Source: Methylobacterium brachythecii (GTDB taxonomy: Bacteria; Pseudomonadota; Alphaproteobacteria; Rhizobiales; Beijerinckiaceae). From it: 64,000 nucleotides of DNA. This document shows, piece by piece, positions 27,107 through 36,028 of this stretch. Where the stretch lies: NCBI RefSeq assembly GCF_014196345.1, contig NZ_JACIDN010000004.1, positions 248,001 through 312,000 of the forward strand, read 5' to 3'. Each line of letters begins with the position of its first letter. Position 1 is the first letter of the stretch. The position numbers and the translations under genes are program-made. Under the pieces are notes generated by a model. The model was not told the origin of the DNA and did not search any database. It saw only the letters and a program-made list of their open reading frames with translations.

Positions 27107-27784
27107 CTACAGGACGACGACCTTCGTGCCGATCGGGACGCGATTGTAGAGGTCCATCGCATCCTCGTTGAGCATGCGGATGCAGCCCGACGAGACCGAC
27201 TGGCCGATCTTCTCCGGCTCATTGGTGCCGTGGATGCGGTAGAGCGTGTCCTTGCCGTTCTGGGCTAGGTAAAGCGCGCGGGCGCCGATCGGGTTGAGCG
27301 GGCCGCCCTCGAGGCGATGCGGCAGGTCGGGCTTGCGCTCGAGCATCTCCTTCGGCGGGTTCCAGTCCGGCCATTCGAGCTTGCGGTCGACATTGGCCGT
27401 TCCCGACCAGGAGGCGCCTTCCTTACCGACCGAGACCGGGTACCGCATCGCCTTGCCGTCGGCCATGATCAGATAGAGCCGCTTCTCGGCCGTCGCGACG
27501 ATCACCGTGCCCGGCTTCTCCTTCGACGGATAGTCGATGACCGTGCGCAGGAGCGCCGGGTCGTTGATCTGGGCGGCTGGCGCCAGCTTCAGCCATTCGC
27601 GGTCGCGCTCGGGGCCCGGCGGGAAAAACGGCGGCGGCGGGGGCACGGGCATCGTGCCGCCGACGGCATTCGGCGGAGTTAGCGCCGCGAGCTGCGTCGG
27701 GGGAAGCTCGGCCCGCTGCGACATGCACGCCGTCAGCGATGCAGTCAGCGGAACGAGGGCGAGAAGCTTGAGGACGGAACGCAT
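27107..27784 (-). CDS. L,D-transpeptidase (YkuD domain) lipoprotein
   Basis: The product has 225 residues. The N-terminus MRSVLKLLALVPLTASLTAC ends in a lipobox (LTAC), so it should be anchored to a membrane by lipid at Cys20. A proline-rich linker follows (GGTMPVPPPPPFFPPGP), then the YkuD domain with His185 in YRIHGTNEPEKIG and catalytic Cys201 in SVSSGCIRM. L,D-transpeptidases make 3-3 peptidoglycan cross-links or attach proteins to peptidoglycan. The gene ends just before a good terminator. The frame stays open far upstream, but that part is antisense to the deacetylase gene. Confidence 0.92.
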   Translation of the reverse strand: MRSVLKLLALVPLTASLTACMSQRAELPPTQLAALTPPNAVGGTMPVPPPPPFFPPGPERDREWLKLAPAAQINDPALLRTVIDYPSKEKPGTVIVATAEKRLYLIMADGKAMRYPVSVGKEGASWSGTANVDRKLEWPDWNPPKEMLERKPDLPHRLEGGPLNPIGARALYLAQNGKDTLYRIHGTNEPEKIGQSVSSGCIRMLNEDAMDLYNRVPIGTKVVVL

Positions 27785-27964
27785 GTCGTGATGGCCCGGT
27801 AGTCGGAGTGCCGGTGTGGTCGGTGCTAAATTGCCGAGCTTCATGGCCAGGACTGTGGCAAGCTGCCCCTGTCGAGCGGGACAGTGGCGCATTTGCTGCC
27901 TTTGTTGCCGGGAAGAGACAGGGCCCATGCCTGAGCCCGCACGTCGCTCGCCGGGAGGATGATC

Positions 27965-28894
27965 GTGACCACGCTGTACGTGAGCCACCCCAGCGCCCTC
28001 GACCACATCGTGCCGGACGGCCACCCGGAACGCCCGGCCCGGATCCGTGCCGTCGAACGGGTGCTGGAACAGGAGCGCTTCGCCGCGCTGGTGCGCGGGC
28101 TCGCTCCGCGGGCCGAGCTGGCCACGGCCGAGCTGGCGCACCCGGCCGAGTTCGTCGAGATGATTGCCGAAGCCGCACCCACGGACGGCTTCGTGCAGGT
28201 CGACTCGGACACGCTGATGTCGCCGGGCACGCTCTCGGCGGTGCTGCACGCCATCGGCGGGACGAATCACGCCGTAGATTCCGTGATGTCGGGCGAATGC
28301 GCCAACGCCTTCGTCGCGATGCGGCCGCCGGGCCACCATGCCGAGCGCGCCACGCCGATGGGCTTTTGCCTGTTCAACACCGCCGCTATCGCGGCGCGCC
28401 ACGCCCGCAAGACCCATGGCGCCAGCCGCGTCGCCGTCGTCGACTGGGACGTGCACCACGGCAACGGCACCCAGGACATCTTCTGGGACGACAAGGACGT
28501 GATGTACGCCTCGACGCACCAGATGCCGCTGTTTCCCGGCACCGGCGCCGCGAAGGAGCGCGGCAACCACGACACCATCGTCAACGTGCCGCTGAGCGCC
28601 GGCGACGACGGAGCGATTTTTCGCGAAGCCTTCGAGGCCGGTATCCTGCCCCGGCTCGAGGCCTTCGCCCCCGACCTGATCATCATCTCGGCGGGATTCG
28701 ACGCGCACCACCTCGACCCCCTGGCCAATTTGCGCCTCACCGAGGCGGATTTCGGCTGGGCCACGCGCCGGCTGATGGAGATCGCTGACAAGCGCGGTGG
28801 CGGCCGTGTCGTCTCGGTGCTGGAGGGCGGCTACGATCTCGACGGGCTCAGTCGCTCGGTCGCGGCTCATGTCGATGCGCTGATGGGGCGGTAG
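27965..28894 (+). CDS. Histone deacetylase family (acetylpolyamine amidohydrolase-like) hydrolase
   Basis: About 309 residues. Zinc and catalytic motifs of the arginase/deacetylase fold are intact: RPPGHHAERATPMGFCLFN (the two catalytic histidines), VVDWDVHHGNGTQDIF (Asp and His zinc ligands), AGFDAHHLDPL and VLEGGYDLDGL. Bacterial members deacetylate polyamines, acetoin-type compounds or proteins. I chose the GTG at 27965 because GGAGG lies 6 nt before it; the ATG at 27959 is too close to that site. It is divergent from the L,D-transpeptidase gene. Confidence 0.92.
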   Translation: MTTLYVSHPSALDHIVPDGHPERPARIRAVERVLEQERFAALVRGLAPRAELATAELAHPAEFVEMIAEAAPTDGFVQVDSDTLMSPGTLSAVLHAIGGTNHAVDSVMSGECANAFVAMRPPGHHAERATPMGFCLFNTAAIAARHARKTHGASRVAVVDWDVHHGNGTQDIFWDDKDVMYASTHQMPLFPGTGAAKERGNHDTIVNVPLSAGDDGAIFREAFEAGILPRLEAFAPDLIIISAGFDAHHLDPLANLRLTEADFGWATRRLMEIADKRGGGRVVSVLEGGYDLDGLSRSVAAHVDALMGR

Positions 28895-29048
28895 GCGAGC
28901 GCCTCTACGCTCTTCGTCCTCCCACCAATCCCCTCATCCTGAGGTCTGTTGGGTGGAAAGACGGATCGAATCCGTGATCAAGCCGAACTTGCGGTTGCCG
29001 CAATCCGGGCTGAATCTGCCCCGGCTCGCCACCGGGACTTCGCCCGCG

Positions 29049-30554
29049 ATGATCCGTCCGCTGCGCTGCCTCGCTGCCCTCGCCCTGCTCGCGGGCTCGG
29101 CCGTGTCGACTGCCGCAGGACCGGCCGACGATGCGGCCTTCGTGGATGCCTTGACCTGGGGCATCAGCCCGTCGAGCTTTTCGGAGTTTCGCGCCAAGGG
29201 GCGTGAGGCGTGGCTGCGCGAACAGCTCCATTCGCCGGCCCAGCCGCGGCTGCCGGCGGTGGTGCAGGCGCAGGTCGATGCCCTAGCGCCGAAGAGCAGC
29301 CTGTTCGACCGGATCGCGGCGCTCCAGGCGCAGGGCAAGGAGGCCAATGCCGAGCCCGACCCGGAGGCCAAGCAGAAGTCGCGGCAGGCGCTGCAGGCCT
29401 CGCTCAATGCCAGTGTGAAGGATGCCGCCTCGGCGACCCTGCTGCGCGCGCTCTACAGCCCCGACCAGTTGCGCGAGCGCCTGACCTGGATCTGGTTCAA
29501 CCGCTTCAACGTGCATCTCGGCAAGGCGAACATCCGCGCCATGGTCGGCGACTACGTCGACACCGCGATCCGCCCGCACGCCCTCGGGCGCTTCCGCGAC
29601 CTCGTCGAGGCGACCCTGCGGCACCCGGCGATGCTGCGCTACCTCGACAATGCCGACAACGCGGCCGGGCACATCAACGAAAATTACGCCCGCGAGCTGC
29701 TGGAGCTGCACACGATGGGCGTGGGCACCGGCTACACGCAGGGCGATGTCGAGAACCTCGCCCGCATCCTCACCGGAATCGGCATCGATGCGCGGCCGGA
29801 GGCCCCGAAGATCAGGCCCGAGCGGCAGGCCGATCTGGTGCGGGCCGGCCTGTTCGTCTTCAACCCGAACCGGCACGATTACGGCGACAAGGTCTTGCTC
29901 GGCCACACCATCCGCGGGCGCGGCTGGGCCGAGATCGGCGAGGCCCTCGACATCATCTGCAGCCAGCCGGCGACGGCCCGCAATGTCTCGCGGGGGCTGG
30001 CCCGCTCCTTCATGGGCGCCGAGCCCTCCGGTGCGCTGGTCGACTATATGGCGGGCGTCTTCGCCAAGAGCGGCGGCGACATCCCGACCGTGCTCGACGC
30101 GCTCGTCCATTCGCGCGACTTCGCCACCTCCGCGACGGCCCGCTTCAAGGATCCGATGCGCTACGTGCTGTCGGCGGTGCGCCTCGCCTATGACGGCCGC
30201 CCGATCCTGAACACCGCCCCGATGCAGGGCTGGCTCAACCGGCTCGGAGAGGGGCTGTTCAACCGCACCACGCCCGATGGCTACCCGCTGGACGCAGCCT
30301 CCTGGAGCGGGCCGGGCCAGATGACCACGCGATTCGAGATCGCCCGGCAGATCGGCTCGGGTTCGGCCGGTCTGTTCAAGGCCACGACGCCGGATGCGTC
30401 CGAGGTGCCGGCCTTCCCGTTGATCCAGAACGAACTCTATTTCTCGACACTCGCCGCGACGCTCGGCGAGCCGACCCGCGCCGCGCTGTCCCAGGCGGTT
30501 TCGCCGCAGGACTGGAACACGCTGTTCCTGTCCTCTCCCGAGTTCATGCGGTGA
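29049..30554 (+). CDS. DUF1800 family exported protein
   Basis: About 501 residues from the ATG at 29049, which begins a signal peptide (MIRPLRCLAALALLAGSAVS). The DUF1800 hallmark HINENYARELLELHTMG is near the middle, preceded by ERLTWIWFNRFNVHLGK. Function is unknown; the family is almost always encoded beside a DUF1501 protein and is thought to work with it in the periplasm or at the cell surface. The DUF1501 gene follows within a few nucleotides. The frame also extends upstream to 28953 but that part lacks features. Confidence 0.88.
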   Translation: MIRPLRCLAALALLAGSAVSTAAGPADDAAFVDALTWGISPSSFSEFRAKGREAWLREQLHSPAQPRLPAVVQAQVDALAPKSSLFDRIAALQAQGKEANAEPDPEAKQKSRQALQASLNASVKDAASATLLRALYSPDQLRERLTWIWFNRFNVHLGKANIRAMVGDYVDTAIRPHALGRFRDLVEATLRHPAMLRYLDNADNAAGHINENYARELLELHTMGVGTGYTQGDVENLARILTGIGIDARPEAPKIRPERQADLVRAGLFVFNPNRHDYGDKVLLGHTIRGRGWAEIGEALDIICSQPATARNVSRGLARSFMGAEPSGALVDYMAGVFAKSGGDIPTVLDALVHSRDFATSATARFKDPMRYVLSAVRLAYDGRPILNTAPMQGWLNRLGEGLFNRTTPDGYPLDAASWSGPGQMTTRFEIARQIGSGSAGLFKATTPDASEVPAFPLIQNELYFSTLAATLGEPTRAALSQAVSPQDWNTLFLSSPEFMR

Positions 30555-30562
30555 GGCCGGGC

Positions 30563-31765
30563 ATGAAGGATCTCGCCATGGACCGTCGCGATCTCATCCG
30601 GGCGTCCCTGGCGCTGGGGCTCTCCACGGTGGCCGGGCGTGTCTGGGCCGCGCCGAAGGCCGATGCGCGACTCCTCGTCGTCTTCCTGCGCGGCGCCTAC
30701 GATGCGGCCAACGTGGTGATCCCGACCGGCAGCGAGTTCTACTATCGCTCCCGTCCGAACCTCGCCGTGGCGCGGCCCGATCCGAACAACCCTGCCGCCG
30801 CCCTGCCGCTCGATGCCGATTGGAGCCTGCATCCGAGCCTGCGCGACACCATCCTGCCGCTCTTCGCCAAGGGGCAGGCCGCCTTCGTGCCCTTCGCCGG
30901 CACGGACGACCTCACCCGCAGCCATTTCGAGACGCAGGACACGATCGAGCTCGGCCAGACCGTCGGCAGCGGACGCGACTACAATTCCGGCTTCATGGCG
31001 CGGCTCGCGGCGGAGCTGACACGCGTACGCCCCATCGCCTTCGCCGAGCAGATGCCGCTGATTTTTCGCGGGGGCGACACGGTGCCGAACATTGCCATCG
31101 CCCGCGTCGGCAAGCCCGGCATCGACGACCGGCAGGCCCGGCTCATCACCGCGATGTACCAGGCGACGCCGCTGGCCTCCTCGGTCAGCGAGGGATTTCG
31201 TGTGCGCGACGAGGTCTATCACTCCATCTCCGAGCACCAGGAGCAGGCCGATCGCGGCGCAGTGTCGCCGAAGGGATTCGAGCTCTCCGCACGCCGTATC
31301 GGCCATCTGATGCGCGACCAGTTCAACCTCGGCTTCGTCGATGTCGGCGGCTGGGACACCCACGTGAACCAGGGCGCCGGCACCGGCTACCTCGCCGATC
31401 GGATTGGTGAGCTCGGCCGCGGGCTCGCGGGCTTCGGGCAGGAGATCGGACCCGCCTGGAACGATACCGTCGTGGTCGTGCTCTCCGAGTTCGGCCGCAC
31501 GTTTCGCGAGAACGGCAACCGCGGCACCGATCACGGCCACGGCAGCGTCTACTGGGTGCTCGGCGGCGGCCTCAAGGGCGGCCGCATCGCCGGCCCGCAG
31601 GTGAAGGCCGACGAGGCCCACCTCTTCCAGAACCGGGATTATCCGGTGCTCACCGACTACCGCACGCTGCTCGCCGGGCTGTTTCAGCGGCTTTACGGGC
31701 TCGACCAGACGGCCCTTAGGCGGGTGTTTCCGAGCGTGGACCCGACGGACCTGGCGCTGATCTGA
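30563..31765 (+). CDS. DUF1501 family protein with twin-arginine signal
   Basis: About 400 residues. The N-terminus MDRRDLIRASLALGLSTVAG fits a Tat signal peptide, so a folded, perhaps metal-loaded protein is exported. DUF1501 has a sulfatase/alkaline-phosphatase-like fold; conserved blocks here are LLVVFLRGAYDAANVVIP, DVGGWDTHVNQG, VVVLSEFGRTFRENGNRG and DHGHGSVYWVLGGG, rich in potential Asp/His metal ligands. TGAGG, formed by the upstream stop region, lies about 6 nt before the ATG at 30563. GTG at 30551 and ATG at 30578 are alternatives. Paired with DUF1800. Confidence 0.88.
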   Translation: MKDLAMDRRDLIRASLALGLSTVAGRVWAAPKADARLLVVFLRGAYDAANVVIPTGSEFYYRSRPNLAVARPDPNNPAAALPLDADWSLHPSLRDTILPLFAKGQAAFVPFAGTDDLTRSHFETQDTIELGQTVGSGRDYNSGFMARLAAELTRVRPIAFAEQMPLIFRGGDTVPNIAIARVGKPGIDDRQARLITAMYQATPLASSVSEGFRVRDEVYHSISEHQEQADRGAVSPKGFELSARRIGHLMRDQFNLGFVDVGGWDTHVNQGAGTGYLADRIGELGRGLAGFGQEIGPAWNDTVVVVLSEFGRTFRENGNRGTDHGHGSVYWVLGGGLKGGRIAGPQVKADEAHLFQNRDYPVLTDYRTLLAGLFQRLYGLDQTALRRVFPSVDPTDLALI

Positions 31766-31773
31766 CTGCTCTG

Positions 31774-31868
31774 CCGTCATCGCGAGCACAGCGAAGCAAT
31801 CCAGGGCCAATGGGCCGACGTCTGCGGGTGTGGCTCTGGATTGCTTCGGCTTCGCCTCGCAATGACGG
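31774..31868. repeat. 95-bp palindrome, CGTCATTGCGAGCG family, copy 2 (inverted loop)
   Basis: Arms ccgtcatcgcgagcacagcg... and ...cctcgcaatgacgg are imperfect inverted copies. The loop matches that of copy 1 only in reverse complement, so this copy is in the opposite orientation. It lies 9 nt after the DUF1501 stop and its last base abuts the stop codon of the HAD gene, so it separates two convergent genes. Confidence 0.88.
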
Positions 31869-32537
31869 TCAGGGTCGCTCGAAAACCTCGAGACCTTCGG
31901 CCGTCGCGCGCACGGTCAGGCGCTCGTAGTCCCGCTGCTTCGGGTGGCCGCTCGCCAGTGGATGGCTATGCGTCGCCGTGACCACCAGCGCGGCGGCTTC
32001 CGCGGCATCGGCAGCCGCGAGGCCAGCCGGTGAATCTTCGAAGACGAGGCAATCCCGCGCCGCCACGCCGAGCTTTTGCGCGCCGAGAAGGAAGCAATCC
32101 GGCGCCGGCTTGCCGAACTCCACATCCTCCGCGGCGATCATCAGAGGGGGCAGCGGCAGGCCGGCTGCTGCGATGCGCCGCTCGGCCAGCAGGCGCGGTG
32201 CCGAGGTGACGATGGCCCAGCGCTCGCGCGGCAGGGCGGCGAGGAAGGCCGCCGCTCCCGCGATCGGCGTGATGTCCGAGACGTCCTCCATCTCGGCCCG
32301 CATGATCGCGTCGGCTTCGGCCACCGGATCGACGCCGGGGAGGCCGAGCCGGGCGATGGTCTCCACCGTGCGCACGCCGTGGATCGTCGGCAGGAAGGTT
32401 GCGACGTCGAGACCGTGCCGTTCCGCCCAGAGCGACCAGACCCGTTCGGCCGAGGCTATCGAGGTCAGGATCGTCCCGTCCATGTCGAACAGGAACGCGG
32501 CGAAGGCGCGCCCTGGGAACAAAGGGCGTTCGGTCAT
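31869..32537 (-). CDS. HAD-superfamily phosphatase (beta-phosphoglucomutase/sugar phosphatase-like)
   Basis: The product has 222 residues. HAD motif I is FLFDMDGTILTS (Asp18 nucleophile, Asp20 acid/base), motif II the Ser in AIVTSAPRLL, motif III the Lys in EFGKPAPDCFLLGA and motif IV LVFEDSPAGLAAA. A helical cap lies between motifs I and II. This pattern is typical of small sugar-phosphate phosphatases (YfbT, phosphoglycolate types); the substrate is unknown. The start ATG is at 32537 and the stop touches the palindromic repeat. Confidence 0.88.
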   Translation of the reverse strand: MTERPLFPGRAFAAFLFDMDGTILTSIASAERVWSLWAERHGLDVATFLPTIHGVRTVETIARLGLPGVDPVAEADAIMRAEMEDVSDITPIAGAAAFLAALPRERWAIVTSAPRLLAERRIAAAGLPLPPLMIAAEDVEFGKPAPDCFLLGAQKLGVAARDCLVFEDSPAGLAAADAAEAAALVVTATHSHPLASGHPKQRDYERLTVRATAEGLEVFERP

Positions 32538-32570
32538 GGGAGTTTTCCAGTTATTCGAAGAGCGCGCCGC

Positions 32571-32705
32571 AATCCCTCTCCCCTCTGCGGGAGAGGGTGG
32601 CCCGCGGAGCGGGTCGGGAGAGGAGAGAGGCATTTCCGGAGAAGGCGTTCCCCTCTCCCGCCTCGCATCCGCGAGGCACCCTCCCCCGCAGAGGGGGGAG
32701 GGTTT
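32571..32705. repeat. Long inverted repeat of the CCCTCTCCC...GGAGAGGG type
   Basis: Two arms of about 53 nt, 32571-32623 and 32652-32705, are imperfect inverted copies built on CCCTCTGCGGG(A/G)GAGGG. It fills the gap between ribB (stop 32713) and the HAD gene start (32537). A shorter relative occurs at 57703-57815. Confidence 0.8.
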
Positions 32706-32712
32706 TGCCCTG

Positions 32713-33792
32713 TCACCCCTCCAGCGGCTCGTCGCCCAGATGCTCGATGCCGAAGCCGGACAGTCCGACATAGGCGCGCGAAGAGGCCGAGAGGTTGCGG
32801 ATCGAGTGGACGCCGAGATCGCGCAGGATCTGCGCGCCGAGGCCGACCTCGCGCCATTGACGCACGCGCTGGGCCTCCGCGCCCTCGTCCGCATAGCGCG
32901 AGAGCGGCACGCCGGCGGTGCCATCGCGCAGATAGACGAGCACGCCCCTGCCCTCGCGGGCGAAGCGGCGCATCACGCAGTCGATCTGGCCGCCGCCCTC
33001 GATCACGTCGGCGACGACGTTGGAGCGGTGCAGGCGCACCAGCACGTCGCGTCCGTCGCCGATCTCACCGTGGACGAAGGCGAATTGCTGGATCGTCTCG
33101 AAGGGCGTGACATAGGCGTAGCCGGTCATCGCGCCGTGCTGGGTCTTCACCGGGAAGCTGCCGACGCGCTCCACCAGCCGGTCGCGCGCCTGGCGGTAGG
33201 CGATCATCTCGGCGACGGAGACGCGCTTCAGGTTGTGCGTCTCGGCGAAGGCGTCGATCTGCGGCCCCTTCATTACGGTGCCGTCGTCGTTGGCGAGCTC
33301 GCAGATCACGCCGACCGGCGGCAGGTCGGCGAGCTTGCAGAGGTCGACGGCCGCTTCGGTATGGCCGGAGCGCATCAGCACGCCGCCGTCGCGGGCGATG
33401 AGCGGGAAGACGTGGCCGGGGCGCACGAAATCGGCCGCGCCCATGTTGCCGTTGGCCAGCGCGCGCACCGTGTTGCAGCGCTGCTCGGCGGAAATGCCGG
33501 TGGTGAGCCCGTGCTTCACGTCGACGGTGACGGTGAAGGCGGTGCCGAGCGGCGCATCGTTCGAGGCGACCATCGGCGCGAGGTTGAGCCGGCGGGCCTC
33601 CTCCAGCGTCACCGGCGCGCAGACGATGCCGCAGGTGTTGCGGATGATGAAGGCCATCTTCTCCGGGGTGCAGAGCGAGGCTGCGACGACGAGGTCGCCC
33701 TCGTTCTCGCGGTCGTCGTCATCGGTGACGACGACGATCTCGCCACGGGCGAAGGCCTCGACGGCCTCGGAGACGCGGGAATGGTGGGTCAC
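32713..33792 (-). CDS. ribB: 3,4-dihydroxy-2-butanone-4-phosphate synthase with degenerate GTP cyclohydrolase II-like domain
   Basis: The product has 359 residues. Residues 1 to about 205 are an intact DHBP synthase: DDDDRENEGDLVVAA holds the acidic metal-binding cluster (Glu29, Asp33), and VRPGHVFPL and RSGHTEAAVDLC are conserved. Residues 210-359 have the length and ending of a GTP cyclohydrolase II domain, but the zinc cysteine motif (C-x10-C-x-C, normally near RCDCG) is missing, so that half should be inactive. The enzyme supplies the four-carbon unit of riboflavin from ribulose 5-phosphate. I chose the GTG at 33792, with GGAAG 8 nt upstream, 17 nt after the aroC stop. Confidence 0.88.
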   Translation of the reverse strand: MTHHSRVSEAVEAFARGEIVVVTDDDDRENEGDLVVAASLCTPEKMAFIIRNTCGIVCAPVTLEEARRLNLAPMVASNDAPLGTAFTVTVDVKHGLTTGISAEQRCNTVRALANGNMGAADFVRPGHVFPLIARDGGVLMRSGHTEAAVDLCKLADLPPVGVICELANDDGTVMKGPQIDAFAETHNLKRVSVAEMIAYRQARDRLVERVGSFPVKTQHGAMTGYAYVTPFETIQQFAFVHGEIGDGRDVLVRLHRSNVVADVIEGGGQIDCVMRRFAREGRGVLVYLRDGTAGVPLSRYADEGAEAQRVRQWREVGLGAQILRDLGVHSIRNLSASSRAYVGLSGFGIEHLGDEPLEG

Positions 33793-33809
33793 GTTGAACT
33801 TCCGGTGTT

Positions 33810-34919
33810 TCAGGCGCCGCGGACGGGTTCGCCGACCTGCCCCCGATGGCGCAGATAGTGATCGGCCAGCACACACGCCATCATGGCCTCCGCCACCGGC
33901 ACGGCGCGGATGCCGACGCAGGGGTCGTGGCGGCCCTTGGTGACGATCTCGACGTCGCGGTTTTCGCGGGTGACGGTGTTGCGCGGGGTCAGGATCGAGG
34001 AGGTCGGCTTCACCGCGAAGCGGCAGATGACCGGCTGTCCCGTGGAGATGCCGCCCAGGATGCCGCCGGCATGGTTGGCGAGGAAGGTTGGCGCGCCGGC
34101 ATTGCCCGAGCGCATCTCGTCGGCATTCTCCTCGCCACGGAGCGCCGCTGCGGCGAAGCCGTCGCCGATCTCGACGCCCTTCACCGCATTGATCGACATC
34201 ATCGCCGCCGCGAGGTCGGCATCGAGCTTGCCGTAGACCGGGGCACCGAGGCCGACGGGCACGCCTTCGGCCACCACCTCGATCACCGCGCCGATCGACG
34301 AGCCGTCCTTCCGGATCTCGTCCAGGTAAGTCTCGTAGAAGGCGGCCGCCTTGGCGTCGGGGCAGAAGAAGGGGTTCTGCCCGACCTGCTCCCAGTCCCA
34401 GTTCGCCCGGTCGATGGCGTGCGGGCCCATCTGCACGAGGGCGGCGCGGATGGTCACGCCCGGCAGCACCTTGCGGGCGATGGCGCCGGCGGCGACGCGG
34501 GCCGCCGTCTCGCGGGCTGAGGAGCGCCCGCCGCCGCGATAATCGCGAAAACCGTACTTGGCGTCGTAGGCGTAGTCGGCATGGCCCGGACGGTAGCTGT
34601 CGCGGATCTCCGAATAATCCTTCGAGCGCTGGTCGGTGTTTTCGATGACGAGGGCGATCGGCGTGCCAGTGGTGAGCTGGCGGCCTCCGGTGCGATCATC
34701 GGAGAAGACGCCGGACAGGATCTTCACCTGGTCGGGCTCGCGGCGCTGGGTGGTGAAGCGCGACTGGCCCGGCTTGCGGCGATCGAGCTCGGCCTGGATC
34801 TCCTCCGCCTCGATCGCGAGACCGGGCGGGCAGCCATCGACCACGCAGCCGAGGGCGACCCCGTGGCTCTCGCCGAAGGTCGTGACGCGAAACAGGTGGC
34901 CGAACGTGTTGTGGGACAT
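33810..34919 (-). CDS. aroC: Chorismate synthase
   Basis: The product has 369 residues, a full-length chorismate synthase. Signatures include [19 protein letters not shown] near the start, RYRPGHAD-type motif as [34 protein letters not shown] and the C-terminal [17 protein letters not shown]. It converts 5-enolpyruvylshikimate 3-phosphate to chorismate with reduced FMN. It is upstream of ribB on the same strand with a 17-nt gap; joint transcription would link aromatic and flavin synthesis (the enzyme needs FMN). The ATG at 34919 matches the family start. Confidence 0.96.
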   Translation of the reverse strand: MSHNTFGHLFRVTTFGESHGVALGCVVDGCPPGLAIEAEEIQAELDRRKPGQSRFTTQRREPDQVKILSGVFSDDRTGGRQLTTGTPIALVIENTDQRSKDYSEIRDSYRPGHADYAYDAKYGFRDYRGGGRSSARETAARVAAGAIARKVLPGVTIRAALVQMGPHAIDRANWDWEQVGQNPFFCPDAKAAAFYETYLDEIRKDGSSIGAVIEVVAEGVPVGLGAPVYGKLDADLAAAMMSINAVKGVEIGDGFAAAALRGEENADEMRSGNAGAPTFLANHAGGILGGISTGQPVICRFAVKPTSSILTPRNTVTRENRDVEIVTKGRHDPCVGIRAVPVAEAMMACVLADHYLRHRGQVGEPVRGA

Positions 34920-34991
34920 CGTGGCGCCCGCTCTAGCGCGGCAGGCGAGGACGCACAAACACGATGGTGCATGGCGCGACTGCGCCGCCGT

Positions 34992-35963
34992 TCAGCGCGG
35001 CGGCAGCGGCACCTTGGACAGCTTGTTCAGGTCGTTGATCGGCAGGTCGCAGCCATAGACGCCCTCGGCGTAGGGACCGACCGAATACTGCCCGAAATAG
35101 ACCGAGGCCTGCTGCTCCTTGAACGACCAGTTGGCGAGATCCTTCACGATCTCTGAGACCTTCTTGGCGAGATCGGGATCGTCGGCATCGTCCCCGGCGC
35201 CGCGCTCGACCTTCTCGGCCTTGATCTGTTTGACGCAGCGTTTGTCGATCTCGGCATGAGCCTTCGCGTCGAACAGGTCCGAAAAGGCGACGATACGGCC
35301 CGTGCGCAGGTCGACGTGGATGCCCGTGCCGCTGGCACCGCCATGGGCGCCCCCGCTGTAATCGTAGCCGGTGGACCAGATCGAGATGAAGTCGGGCGAG
35401 GCGTAGGAGATCGACCAGTTCTCCTCGTGGCTCCAGCTCCGGTCGTCCGGCTCGTCCTTCTTCAGGTCGATCTTGGCAGCCGTCTCGTCGGCGCGGGCGT
35501 TGAGGAGCCGCTCACCGGGCGTGGCCGGATCGGCGAATTTGTAGAGCTGCACGTCGACGTCGACCTTGTCGCGGCTTCCCGTCTGGCGAACGAAATACGG
35601 GATCAGGCGGCTCTTCGGTCCGGGACCGGATTCCGGCCGCGCCGTGAGGACGCCCGTGCGCGCACCGTTCGAATCCGCGGCGCAGGAGGCGGGCGTCTTC
35701 TCCTTCCCGCAATTCTCGTTGCGCTGCTTCAGCCAGGCGCGCTGGTCGTCGAGCGCCGCCTGTTTCTGCGGCCCACTGAGGCCGGCGCGCAGGGTGTTGA
35801 AAGCCGATTCCATGGCATCGTCGGAAGCCTTGGCGACGGGATCGGCGCAAATCGCCTTTTCCATTGGCGTGCCGGCCTTGGCACAGTCGAAGGCCATGGC
35901 GGGCGCACCGCCCATGAGCACGAGCCCGAGAGCGGCGACACACGTGCGAAGCTGCAATCTCAT
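34992..35963 (-). CDS. Exported LprI-like / DUF3298-type protein
   Basis: The product has 323 residues with a signal peptide (LRTCVAALGLVLMGGAPAMA). A cysteine-containing N-terminal module (FDCAKAGTPMEKAICADP ... DQRAWLKQRNENC) matches the LprI-type lysozyme-inhibitor/DUF1311 pattern with paired cysteines. A C-terminal half follows with SGGAHGGASGTGIHVDLRTGRIVAFSDLF, typical of DUF3298. Relatives are periplasmic and some inhibit lysozyme; inhibition here is not shown. The start ATG at 35963 is set by the signal peptide. It lies 72 nt upstream of aroC on the same strand. Confidence 0.82.
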   Translation of the reverse strand: MRLQLRTCVAALGLVLMGGAPAMAFDCAKAGTPMEKAICADPVAKASDDAMESAFNTLRAGLSGPQKQAALDDQRAWLKQRNENCGKEKTPASCAADSNGARTGVLTARPESGPGPKSRLIPYFVRQTGSRDKVDVDVQLYKFADPATPGERLLNARADETAAKIDLKKDEPDDRSWSHEENWSISYASPDFISIWSTGYDYSGGAHGGASGTGIHVDLRTGRIVAFSDLFDAKAHAEIDKRCVKQIKAEKVERGAGDDADDPDLAKKVSEIVKDLANWSFKEQQASVYFGQYSVGPYAEGVYGCDLPINDLNKLSKVPLPPR

Positions 35964-36028
35964 TCTGGCGATTCTCGTCCGATCGGAGGTGAAGCGTAGC
36001 CTTTGCGGCGAAGCCGGGCGAGGTCGTT

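Noticed and set aside
27785..28870. Upstream extension of the L,D-transpeptidase frame to 587 codons
   Set aside because: The extension is antisense to the deacetylase gene, and the lipoprotein signal begins only at 27784.
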